Origin: Rosa chinensis
Lineage: Eukaryota; Streptophyta; Magnoliopsida; Rosales; Rosaceae
NCBI RefSeq assembly: GCF_002994745.2
Contig: NC_037094.1
Coordinates: forward strand, 3,146,001-3,210,000
DNA length: 64,000 bases
Direction: 5' to 3'
Under the pieces are notes generated by a model, which was not told where the DNA came from, made no database searches, and saw nothing but the letters and a program-made list of their open reading frames with translations. A program made the position numbers and the translations under genes. This document shows, piece by piece, positions 34,301-42,719 of the stretch. Each line of letters starts with the position of its first letter. The stretch's first letter is position 1.

Positions 34301-35235
34301 AAGTATTTGAAAGGTCCGCATGATGGTTGAATTGGTCCACAGATATCCCCTTGGATTCTCTGTAAGAACGGAATGAGTATTTTAGGATCCTTTGCGTAGG
34401 ACGGTCTCGGTCCTAATTTCCCGAAGGAACAGGCTTTGCAAAATGAGCGAGGGGCCTTAGAAGCAACCAATGAGGATTTTGGTTGGGCCTGAGCGTCTGT
34501 AGCGCTATTAGAAGCAAAATGTGTGACTACATCTCCTTCTATGGCATTGTAGCTATTTGGAGGAACAATCATGGCGTTATGCTCATGGTTGGTGTCATCA
34601 CATGGGACTTGGCCAGCCTTATGGCGCCCCAAGACGGCTGCAGCACCAGATGCTGCAATTGTTGCGGTCTTGTTAAGTCCAGGAATCAATTCTCGATTCT
34701 TGCTTCTTCTCACTCTGAAGAATGGATGTCCGTGTGAAGTCTTTAGTATACGGAGCATCATATCACGACCAGGGTGCCCTAGTCGGTCATGCCAAAGCCA
34801 ATATGTGTCAGAATCCAAGAGATCTTCTCTTATGACATTATTGGATTCAATTGGTCGAATTGTAGTGACATAAAGTCCACTAGATTGACACATAAGTTTC
34901 TCTAAGATGCGCTTTCGTCCGCAATCATTAGAGGTAATGCAAAGGAACTCTTTTCCGTTCTCAGTATGCGTTTCCGCATGGAATCCGTTGGCTCTTAAAT
35001 CTTTAAAGCTCAATAAGGTTCGATTTGCCTTAGGAGCATAGAGAGCTTCAGTGACTTTAATCAAGGTGCCATTTGGCAATAGGAATTGGGCCATTCCATG
35101 TCCTTGAACTAAACCTGATGGCCCAGCCATCGTAGTCATAGTGGAATATGTAGGCAACATCTCCAAGAATAATTGCCTATGTCGTAGAATGGTGTGCGTA
35201 GTCGCACTATCAGCGAGACATTGTAGTTCATCCAT
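31357..35235 (-). CDS. Copia pol polyprotein (PR-IN-RT-RH)
   Basis: 1292 codons from ATG 35235. The protease motif LADSATTH is at 7-14. The integrase zinc region has His149, His154 and Cys266-x2-Cys269. The integrase triad is Asp297, Asp360 and Glu396 (a DD35E spacing). An AT-hook-like basic patch RKRGRPIGSKD starts near 629. Reverse transcriptase has YVDD at 934-937. RNase H carries FADAGY, then SSNHAEIIALHEA, then YEDNAACIE. All catalytic residues are present with no stop or shift. Such proteins process gag-pol, copy the RNA to DNA and insert it. Pol is in a different frame from gag and starts 364 nt after the gag stop, unlike the usual single copia frame. Its protease begins only seven residues after the ATG. 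Confidence 0.95.
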   Translation of the reverse strand: MDELQCLADSATTHTILRHRQLFLEMLPTYSTMTTMAGPSGLVQGHGMAQFLLPNGTLIKVTEALYAPKANRTLLSFKDLRANGFHAETHTENGKEFLCITSNDCGRKRILEKLMCQSSGLYVTTIRPIESNNVIREDLLDSDTYWLWHDRLGHPGRDMMLRILKTSHGHPFFRVRRSKNRELIPGLNKTATIAASGAAAVLGRHKAGQVPCDDTNHEHNAMIVPPNSYNAIEGDVVTHFASNSATDAQAQPKSSLVASKAPRSFCKACSFGKLGPRPSYAKDPKILIPFLQRIQGDICGPIQPSCGPFKYFMVLVDASTRWSHVALLSTRNAAYAKLLAQIIRLRAHYPDHPIKSIRLDNAGEFTSKTFDDYCMSLGIDVEHPVPHVHTQNGLAEAAIKRLQMIARTLVMHTNLPVSAWGYAILHAATLIRLRPTATQSYSALQLVTGYEPDISHLRIFGCTIYVPITPPQRTKMGPQRRMSIYVGYESPTIVRYLEPLTGDLFTARFADCHFDETVFPSLGGDKNTNVQQERQELSWSVPTMSHLDPHTAQSELEVRRIIELQNVADTLPDAFSDVAKVTRSHIPAANVPARIDVPNNGHNATPITPGDGTIAQHGNNVASMAAGPARKRGRPIGSKDTRPRKRANEAQINPLIIDTQNPSHENVPDYGYVQETSLGDASVSEPIHENIEISVNYTSVHGTWERNSIIIDDVFAYSVAREIIETDDIEPRSVDECQRRADWPKWKDAIQAELDSLTKRKVFGKIVPIPPNTKPVGHKWVFVRKRNEKNEIVRYKARLVAQGFSQRPGIDYEETYSPVMDVITFRYLVSLVVSEKLNMQLMDVVTAYLYGDLDTEIYMNIPDGIQLPKSSGSNPRSAFAIRLKRSLYGLKQSGRMWYNRLSDYLIGKGYVNNELCPCVFIKRTSSGFSIVAVYVDDMNIIGTLKELRETAEHLKSEFEMKDLGKTRFCLGLELEHRRDGILIHQSAYTQKMLRRFNTDKIKPSSTPMVVRSLDPKKDPFRPKDDDEEVLEAEVPYLSAIGALLYLAQCTRPDISFAVNLLARYSSAPTRRHWTGVKDIFRYLSSTIDMGLFYPYRKKMDSDPSSVRNATHGGLRSLSPSQNDISVLEGFADAGYLSDPHKGRSQTGYVFTMGKTAISWRSTKQTLVATSSNHAEIIALHEAVRECIWLRSIVTHVRSNCGLKSTTDEPTSIYEDNAACIEQMKQGYIKGDNTKHISPKFFYNQQQQKLLKIKVNQVRSEDNVADLFTKSLPKSTFEKHVARIGLRKLSELP

Positions 35236-35599
35236 TCCTTAAGAGAAAAGCTCGTAATTAAAAAAGGAGTCATAAAGGAAAGAACTCAACTTTTATTAAT
35301 AAGCCAAACGGAATTACATCATCATTTATTTCATCAAAGAAAGCGTAATCCAATAAACTTAGTTAATGCAAAGCAATGGTAGTCGTCTAACTTCTTTCGG
35401 TAATTCCAATGCAAAGGTGACCAGGTGAGTAGAGAGATGTTGGTGGAGCAAAGGCTCGCTTAAGTACCAATTATCTCAAAACCTTCCTAGACATCACAAT
35501 TACATTGAGTACGCCTACTTTTGAAGAAAGATTAATCCCATTGGCATCTACTATAGGATAATGTGGCGATTGCCTACATCTCTTGGAAAATGAAAAGAC
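35236..35599 (-). other. Non-coding spacer between gag and pol
   Basis: 364 nt with no frame linking gag to pol. The decayed relative keeps a similar spacer at about 600-1020. Just before the pol ATG the minus strand reads CTTTTCTCTTAAG|GAATGG, a reasonable 3' splice site, so a spliced pol message is possible. Confidence 0.6.
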
Positions 35600-36709
35600 T
35601 TAATCAAAATCGCCAGTTTCTGGGTTTTGATTTTTGTCGTCTTCCACCCTTAGATCGAGATTGCCATCTTGATCTTCTTGTTCCATGTAATTTGCCTCCC
35701 TTGCTTCACGATACATTTTGTACGCGTTTGCAACATTCTGGGATGCTTTACATGCCCTTGCCCAATGTCCAGGTAGTCCACATCGGAGACAAGCATCATT
35801 ATGGTCAGGTTCCCTTGATCGAGGTCCTTTAGGAGCACTTTGAAAACGGTTGTTTCCATTGGTGGTGTTACCACCATAACCGGAGGCTTGGCCTCGCTCT
35901 CTCTTCACACGTTTACCTCCACGGTTCCGTGCACGCCTATCTTGGCGGTTTCCTTCCTCTTTAGGGCGAGAATATGGACCTGAACGTCCATAATTATCCC
36001 TTCTTTTAGGGTTTCGCTCCTTGCGTCCTCCCTTGGAGGTGCGACTATAATTAGACTCCGGAATTGACTTGGTTCCCACGGGTCTAGAGTTATAGTTCTT
36101 CACAAGTATGTTGTCGTGCTTTTCAGCTACGTTCATGACACCAATTAGCTCATGAAATCTTGTGATGCGTCTAGCATTGATATCAATTCGATAGTTTTTA
36201 GCTATCATTAATGCAGAGACAGGGAAGGTAGAGAGAGTTTTCTCGATCAACATCGTATCAGTGATTTGATGTCCACAGAATTCCATCATAGACTTGATAC
36301 GAAGTGCTTCCGAATTGTAGTCAAGAACTGTCTTGAAATCACAGAAGCGGAGGCTTTGCCATCTCTCTTCTAAGTCGGGAAGCAGGGAATCACGGACGTT
36401 GCCAAAACGCTGCTCGAGTTCTACCCATAGCTTTCTTGGGTCTTCCTCATTGAGGTACTCATTTTGGAGCGCGTCATTCATGTGCCTTGTCATGAGAATG
36501 ATGGCTTTTGCTTCATTAGCCTCTCTCTTTGCTCTATTTGCTTCAAAAGCAAGAGCTTGTTGAGGAGTAAGCACGTCCTGACTTGGCTCTTGGATCGTAC
36601 TCAGGATCCCATCAGCCTTAAGATGCTGGCGCATATCACGGATCCACCTGTGGTATCCTGCGCCTGTTGTCCCTAGTGGGTTGAAGCTCAACTTGTTTAG
36701 GTTACTCAT
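35600..36709 (-). CDS. Copia gag
   Basis: 369 codons from ATG 36709 (MSNLNKLSFNPLGTTG). I prefer this start to the longer frame from 36799 because the decayed relative has the same start. It contains the helical UBN2-like gag region (LMTRHMNDALQNEY, LEQRFGNVRDSLL), an Arg/Gly-rich stretch, and a CCHC zinc knuckle CLRCGLPGHWARAC that binds RNA. The tail is acidic. It forms the cytoplasmic particle. The frame is intact. Confidence 0.93.
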   Translation of the reverse strand: MSNLNKLSFNPLGTTGAGYHRWIRDMRQHLKADGILSTIQEPSQDVLTPQQALAFEANRAKREANEAKAIILMTRHMNDALQNEYLNEEDPRKLWVELEQRFGNVRDSLLPDLEERWQSLRFCDFKTVLDYNSEALRIKSMMEFCGHQITDTMLIEKTLSTFPVSALMIAKNYRIDINARRITRFHELIGVMNVAEKHDNILVKNYNSRPVGTKSIPESNYSRTSKGGRKERNPKRRDNYGRSGPYSRPKEEGNRQDRRARNRGGKRVKRERGQASGYGGNTTNGNNRFQSAPKGPRSREPDHNDACLRCGLPGHWARACKASQNVANAYKMYREAREANYMEQEDQDGNLDLRVEDDKNQNPETGDFD

Positions 36710-37107
36710 CCTGAAGAACAACAAGAAAATAGGGTTAGTTTCGGAGCGAAAAAGGCTACCACGAAAAACTATAAACTTTCTGAGCGTAATCGCTTTCAAG
36801 AAATTAGGGATTTTCTGAGCGTAGTCGCTTCCAAGAAAATCTTGATTCCAAGAGGGGTTTTGGATTAAATCGAAACAATGATGTATGTGGTCGATTGTTT
36901 TCTTCTCAACAAATTCTAAGTTTGGAGGACTCTACAAGCTCCAAGCTTGGAGTGAGCACGAACCCCCACAGTTCGGCCTTTTTGGTCTCCCCTATGAAGA
37001 AGAAAGGGGGTAGAATAAGGGATGTTGGAAGTCCCCGTGAAAAGAAGAGAAAAGTAATAAAAACTTCAAAAACGGGAACTTTTAGAAAAGTTTACCTTAA
37101 GAATTGG

Positions 37108-37295
37108 CCGGAAAAAGTGTCCGGAAAGTCGCCGGAAAAGTGTCCGAAAGTCGCCGGAAAAGTGTCCCGAAAGTCGCCGGAAAAGTGTCCCGAAAGTCGC
37201 CGGAAAAGTGTCCTAAAAGTCGCCGGAAAAGTGTCCGGAAAGTCGCCGGAAAAGTGTCCGGAAAGTCGCCGGAAAAGTCGCCGGAAAGTTGTCGG
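37108..37295. repeat. Leader minisatellite, about 23-bp unit
   Basis: About eight tandem copies of GTCGCCGGAAAAGTGTCC plus a short variable link lie in the leader between primer site and gag of the intact element. The decayed relative lacks the array at the same place (about 3610-3680). Confidence 0.8.
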
Positions 37296-37309
37296 AAAGT
37301 CGCTCGACA

Positions 37310-37585
37310 GATGTGTCGACAGCTGCTCGGCAGCAGCTCGGCAGCTGCTGCGCAGGTGCTAGGCAGGCTGCTCGGCAGGTGCTCGACAGCTGCTGCGCAG
37401 GGCCTCGGCAGATGCTCGGCAGCTGCTGCGCAGGGGGTCGGCAGGGGGTAGGCAGGGGCTCGGCAGCTGCTGCGCAGGGGGTCTGCAGGGGGTAGGCAGG
37501 GGCTGTCGGCAGCACTTCGGCAGGGGCTCGGCAGCACTTCGGCAGGGGCTCGGCAGCACTCGGCAGGGGCTCGGCAGCACACTGA
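37310..37585. repeat. Leader GC-rich minisatellite (CTCGGCAG type)
   Basis: Tandem variants of GCAGGGGCTCGGCAGCACTT and GCTCGGCAGCTGCTGCGCAG. It is strikingly GC-rich against the AT-rich surroundings. Long chance frames on both strands (for example 37097-37582) come from this array. Confidence 0.8.
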
Positions 37586-37786
37586 CAGCGGTTCAGAACT
37601 TCCGGCAGCCGGTTCGGCAGGTTTCCGGCCGGTTCTGGGGGTTCTGAAACCGGTTCTGAGCTTCTGGGATCAAGGGCTTTGATATGTGATAGGATTTGGG
37701 GGTTTCTTGTAAGGTTGGTAAAATGACCTAGTTCGGATCAAGAACTTTCACTACTCTAATCGATTTCGATTCTAATTCTAGAGCGA

Positions 37787-37802
37787 TTTCGTGCTGATAA
37801 CG
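37787..37802 (-). other. Probable primer-binding region
   Basis: On the minus strand the 5' LTR is followed by CGTTATCAGCACGAAA. It shares TATCAG with the 3' end complement of initiator tRNA-Met but is not a full match, so a different tRNA or an internal tRNA fragment may prime. A matching sequence borders the LTR of the decayed relative. Confidence 0.5.
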
Positions 37803-38019
37803 TGTTTCAGAGAAACTGAAGAGTGAATTGGTGAGTCTTCTTCTCATATTGAGGGGGTTTATATAGGGTTACAAAGTAGTGTAAATTTGCCCTACATACA
37901 TTAGTATATTTGCTACACAATTTCTCTACCTCTCAATGTGCATTTCATACAAACCACACATTCTCCACTTCTTAAGTGCATACTCCATGATATAGACATT
38001 TTACCTATTTACTACAACA
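37803..38019 (-). repeat. 5' LTR of the intact copia element
   Basis: 217 bp, identical to 30803-31019. It provides the promoter for the element RNA. Confidence 0.95.
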
Positions 38020-38024
38020 CATCC

Positions 38025-38571
38025 AACTTTTCCTTTCATCCTTCTTTTTCCTCTATATAGGAACACCGCATTTGGAGTTTGAAGGTGTTTGATTGATTAA
38101 CCTATCTTATAACCAAATTTTCCTCCCTGAATTGCTTTATAAGTGTCATAATTTCTTAAGGTCTTACTAGAAGATATATATGTGGCCAACTTTCTATCTT
38201 TTCTTAAATAGCTAAAGATGATTACTTTAACTTTAAGTTGGTAAGCAGCGGTATGCTATGTCTGAATAGGTACACTTAAACTTAGCCTTGAACTTAAAAC
38301 ACATATTTGCAGTGAGAAGTCAATGTTTGTCAAGGAAGAATTTTCATTTATCGTGAACATGCATACAGCCATCACAAGTGTAATCAACAAGCTATGATTT
38401 TCACTTTACAGATAGCTAACCTTGTGCGCGAGGATTTGCAAATGGACTGTCCATTTGTCTCATACAGCTCGTCTTACAATCACTGAATGACATTCTATGC
38501 AGCTTGATACAAATATGGCTGAAACCTAGTTTTCCGGTCTCCATGTTAGAACCTAGAGCTTACACAACAGA
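38025..38571. other. Intergenic flank of HNH gene
   Basis: AT-rich flank between the retrotransposon and the HNH stop codon, probably including the 3' untranslated region. No separate gene seen. Confidence 0.5.
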
Positions 38572-39040
38572 TTATTGGATTGTACATCCCCAAAATTCTT
38601 GTGCATTGCGGATGTTGCCTTTGGCTGACAAGTCAATCAGATCAACACCGCGACCTACATTTTAAAAGCAGATCTGTCACATGCTACAACTAGTTGAATT
38701 TATCCCCTCGAGGACTTCTGCAAGTTTTGGAGTTTCTTGGGATTACCTGGAACCGGACAGTATGAATCTTCTCGTGCAGGACGGACATTGCCATAGGCTG
38801 ACAGTTCAATTAGATCCATATCGCGACCTGCATTTCAAGGCAATTCTGTCATCTGTTATTAAAATAGTTGAATTCATCCTCTCAAGGACTATTGCAAGTT
38901 TATCGAAGTTTCATGGGATACCTGAAACCCGACAGTAAGAACTTTTCTGAATGAGCTCAGCTCTAGAATACTCTGTTCGATTTCCTTTTGATCTGTTCAC
39001 TTTTGCCTACAGCATGTCAGAGAAGAAGAAACATGTGGTT

Positions 39041-39076
<36 letters not shown>

Positions 39077-40908
39077 ACTGTCTGAATCTTTAAGACAGCA
39101 TACAAAAAGTAGAAAACAAAGGTGAACTTCAGTTTAAATAAGGATTTGGAACACGAATGAAGAGTACAGGCTTCACATAAAAGGAAATGAGGTGAAGATG
39201 TTATTTGCAACCTTGGTTGAGATTTAGTGAATGTCTTAAAATTGATTAGACAGAGAAATGGTTAGGGTTAACAGAATAGTTTGATATACAGCGTAAGGGT
39301 AGCCATCACTTTTAAAACTCTGCTGAATTAACAGTCAATTTTAAACTAGGATTCCACACCAACATATGACTCTGTTCTGCACTTTGGTCCTTAGATGTTG
39401 CTGGCTGCATTAGGGATCAGCTTGCTGATCGTGCCAAGATATCTCGACTAGTGAAGGTATTTTAGCAGCCTTTAAAGATTAGTTATAAATGGAGGTATAT
39501 ATAGAAAGATTACCTACACTGGTGACAAACAAAAGTAAAAGGGTATTTTCTTGGACTGGAGATGGCAGATAATATGTAACAAGCTTCTAAAGAGAGAATA
39601 AGTCCAAACCTGTAAAACCTGACAATTTTCAAGCGTACTTTCTCCACCCTGAAACATGAAAGTTCTAAAAATCATGCATCAATTCAGGGCTCAGGATCGT
39701 ACAGGAAACAAAATAAGCAAACAAAATTTCAACTATCAAGTTTATTATACCAAGTTGTAGAGAGTGTTTTAAATACTTTTTACCTATAGTAAAAAAAAAA
39801 ATGCTAATGGGGTCACCCAAGTACACAAGAAGCATACATTAACTAGAAATTCAAAGAAAGGGAAGTTTGAGGAGCTGTGAATGTTCACTCCTAATGTCTC
39901 CTCAAAACACCATCCCTCAAGTGTCCAACCACAAAAGCACAGAGGCATATGAAATCCTTGTCCATGAATTTTGACTCTTATCAGAAACCTGCCACACCAA
40001 GCCAATCAGAATCCTGACTTCTCCAACCTACGCTTAGTATACACAACCTTGGTAAACAATACATACGCTCATATACTTTATTACAGCCAGTCAAAGTAAC
40101 TTGCTTAAAAACTAATTAAAGGTTATTCAAAGGCCTAGAAAGTCCCTGTATCACCACAATTATCCATATTCTTTCACAAACAGGCTAAACTAGAAAGCCG
40201 TTTACATATTCATACTGACAAATAAGCTGCATTATAACATAATGTACATAAGATTATCACCAGAAAACAGAAAACCAGCCATTTAAGCAACTTCTGGTTT
40301 CAGGTAACCATGAACGAACATCAATCTCAAGCAACTAAACTACACTCCAAGCAAAAGCAATGCCATGTACCCAAAAAAAACTCAACTTTTTCGAGTCCTA
40401 GAAACTGATGAAACTCAATAACACAAGCATTTCCAAAATGCACGCACCATCTTCCAAGCAAAAAACTTGAATCCCAAACAGAGCCTTATCTCCAAAACCA
40501 ACCCAAACCCACCTCACAAAACACGAACCAATCCAAAACCAAGCAACCCCCACTAATTAAAACACATAAAGACTGTGACTTTACCTTAGAGTAAGGCACA
40601 ATGTGATCGTAATCATGACATAAGCAACCGGGGCAGCCGACGAGCTTCCGGAACACCGTGTTCCCGAGCGGGTCCCGCCTCCAGCGATCTGGGTCCCGCC
40701 CTTTGATCTTCTCCGCCTTCTCCCAGCATTGTTTCTTCACGCTGTGCGGGAAGCTTCGTGGGTTGGTAGCGAAGTCTTCGGTGACGTCATCGAGAAGAGA
40801 GACTCGTGGTGGTGAGAAACGAGACCTGGGCGGCGAGCTAGGGTTTCGGTCCCTTAACGGAGATGAAGGCCGGCTACGCCGCTTTGGTTCTTTGCTTGCT
40901 GGCCTCAT
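38572..40908 (-). CDS. HNH-domain (endonuclease-like) protein
   Basis: Five exons on the minus strand, 40908-40585, 39648-39610, 39006-38922, 38827-38747 and 38654-38572, all GT-AG and in phase, give 203 residues. The N-terminal 50 residues are Arg/Ser/Pro-rich. The HNH fold follows: CPGCLCHDYDHIVPYSKGG, then ENCQVLQ, then VNRSKGN, giving the metal and catalytic His/Asn positions and a CxxC zinc pair. The last two exons encode related segments (GRDMDLIELSAYGNVR and GRGVDLIDLSAKGNIR), the product of a tandem exon duplication. Plant proteins of this type (At3g47490 group, as I recall) are little studied; nuclease activity is inferred from the fold only. A (GA)n repeat lies in intron 2 at 39042-39074. 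The final exon could instead be skipped, ending the protein elsewhere. Confidence 0.8.
39042..39074. repeat. (GA)n microsatellite in HNH intron 2
   Basis: About 16 uninterrupted GA units. Confidence 0.9.
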
Positions 40909-41947
40909 CTTTCTCAGGTGGTCTTTCTTCTCTCTCAGCTCAGCTTATCACTCTTCTGGTTCGGGTATTGGGTTGACCCGATCTAATTTTACCCAATAGG
41001 CCATGCAGAGATTAAGTGTAAGCCCATCTTGATGTTCCTTTACTGACTTGGGATGAGCCCAATATCTTTTGATTGTTATGCGGGTGGTTCTATTTAGACC
41101 TCTCGCATTTGTTATATAGATCTCCTTTCATTTTTGAATAATTTTATTTTCTACTGCACCCCTCTCGAACTGGAACCGTTGCACAAGTCTTTGTCTTCTA
41201 TCTTCGCCTCCCTATATTTCCTAGTTTGTTTCATAATTGTTGTCTACAGCTTCACTTGTTAAAATTGAAATTGGGATATGCAGTTGATCATAACAATTGA
41301 GTAAAGACACTTCAACTTCATGACGTGAGATTACTTTTATATGCCATAACCATTTCTTATTATTCATTTTAGTATTTTGAATTACGACTTGATTATCCAG
41401 CACCATAACCTTATATTGGCTGATTTCCCAATTATACCAAAGATTTATGGGGGGATCCATTATGAGAATATTGATAGAGTCTGAGAATATTTTTCAAAAA
41501 ATTTGATCTAATCTTGCATCTTTGAGCAGCCATGCCGCAAGCCAAATGGCCAGTGACCCCAGACCATCACTATAGTTGTTGTTAATTCGCTTTAGAGCAG
41601 GGTGATTGACATCTAGCTGTGGGGAAAGAGAGAAGAGAAACAAGTAATGAAAGAGAAAAGGGCATAATAGAAAAAAATAAGTTTTCAAAAATTTAAGGAG
41701 GTCTTACTAGAATCAACCTAGTAGTATGGCAATATGAAACAAAATTTCAATACATGATTTTAATACACTTTTATTAACACAAATAACCGGAAAATTCCAA
41801 TACATGATTTTTCCTGTCATTCTGTTTTGCTCCTAGAACAACTAATATGGTAGCTTATAGGTTAACTGCCTAAGCATTTGAATCTGATACCAACCTGGTA
41901 TGGATTGGTCAAGCTCCGGAGGTTATAATGGATGTTTTAAAATTTAA
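40909..41947. other. HNH upstream region
   Basis: Probable promoter of the HNH gene followed by AT-rich sequence. No gene recognised. Confidence 0.45.
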
Positions 41948-42262
41948 TGGCATGTTTACTTACTTTTCATTATAAAATCATGAATCGGAGACAACTAGAA
42001 CGGGAGAAGAGAGGAATCGGTATTGATTCCGGAGGAGTTGATTCCTAAACTCATCTCCCCCCTTTGTAATTAAATTCTTGAGTATTCAGGAATCGATTCC
42101 TTATGAGGAGGTGAGACCTACACCCATTTTGATTCTTTCATGTGTTAGCAAACGGATGAATACTTTTATTGGAATTATTCTGATTCCTTTATGTGTTAGT
42201 AAACGCATGAATAAATTTACCCCGTAATCATTCCCTCTCATTCCAAGTAAGTAAACATGCCC
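41948..42262. mobile_element. PIF/Harbinger-like MITE
   Basis: 315 bp. The left end TGGCATGTTTACTTACTT and the reversed right end GGGCATGTTTACTTACTT differ at one base, and both are followed by AT(T/G)-rich GAAT words. TAA flanks both sides (41945-41947 and 42263-42265), as expected of Harbinger-type elements. The interior has GGAATCG/CGATTCC words and no coding capacity. Confidence 0.75.
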
Positions 42263-42384
42263 TAATTGTAACCATTTACCTTAATTCGATGAAAGCTACA
42301 TGCTTTGAATTCAAAAAAAAAAAAACACAGAAAAATGGGTTCTCGATCATCGAAAACATGTTTATTAATCATGGGTCATTTAAA

Positions 42385-42641
42385 ACAAGGACTGAAAATT
42401 CGATAATATGTTCGAAATTTCCACTACATTTATGTTTTTTTAGGGTCTCGATATATCTTTGACTTACCAAGAGAATATCGGGAGAAATTTTTAAAATTTC
42501 GCGATATTTCCGGAAATATTAGAAATTTTCCCGATATTTTCATAAAAGTTCAAATTTTTCTCCAAATTCCTGATATTCTCCCGAAATTTCGAGATTATCG
42601 TCACCTCTCGTGATATGTGGCTCGTGAAAACTAGTCCTTGT
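42385..42641. repeat. TATCG-rich MITE-like element
   Basis: It starts ACAAGGACT and ends AGTCCTTGT, a perfect 9-bp inverted repeat. The interior is full of CGATATTTCC/GGAAATATCG words like those in 10661-12902. A similar stretch at about 44600-44712 may be a broken relative. No convincing target duplication. Confidence 0.45.
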
Positions 42642-42719
42642 CCTTATCCAATCCGACTAAAATGAATAACATCTAAAGAGGAAAACTTTAAAAATTTATA
42701 GGGTCATGTATCGCTCTTT

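Larger units (their letters stand above)
30803..38019 (-). mobile_element. Intact Ty1/copia LTR retrotransposon
   Basis: 7217 bp, transcribed right to left. The 217-bp LTRs (37803-38019 and 30803-31019) are identical by eye, have TG...CA ends, and sit between perfect CATCC duplications (30798-30802 and 38020-38024). It has a primer-site region next to the 5' LTR, a long repeat-bearing leader, gag, a 364-nt spacer, pol, and a polypurine tract AAGGGGGAG next to the 3' LTR. Both frames are open with all key residues. Identical LTRs mean a very recent insertion, and the element may be competent. The domain order PR-IN-RT-RH places it in copia; the exact lineage is not resolved. Confidence 0.95.

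Noticed and set aside
37097..37582. Long Cys/Ala/Pro-rich open frames on both strands (up to 161 aa)
   Set aside because: They arise from the GC-rich minisatellite in the retrotransposon leader, are open in several frames at once, and look like no protein family.
37108..37585. CRISPR-like regular repeats
   Set aside because: The units are adjacent tandem copies with no unique spacers, in a plant genome and inside a retrotransposon.
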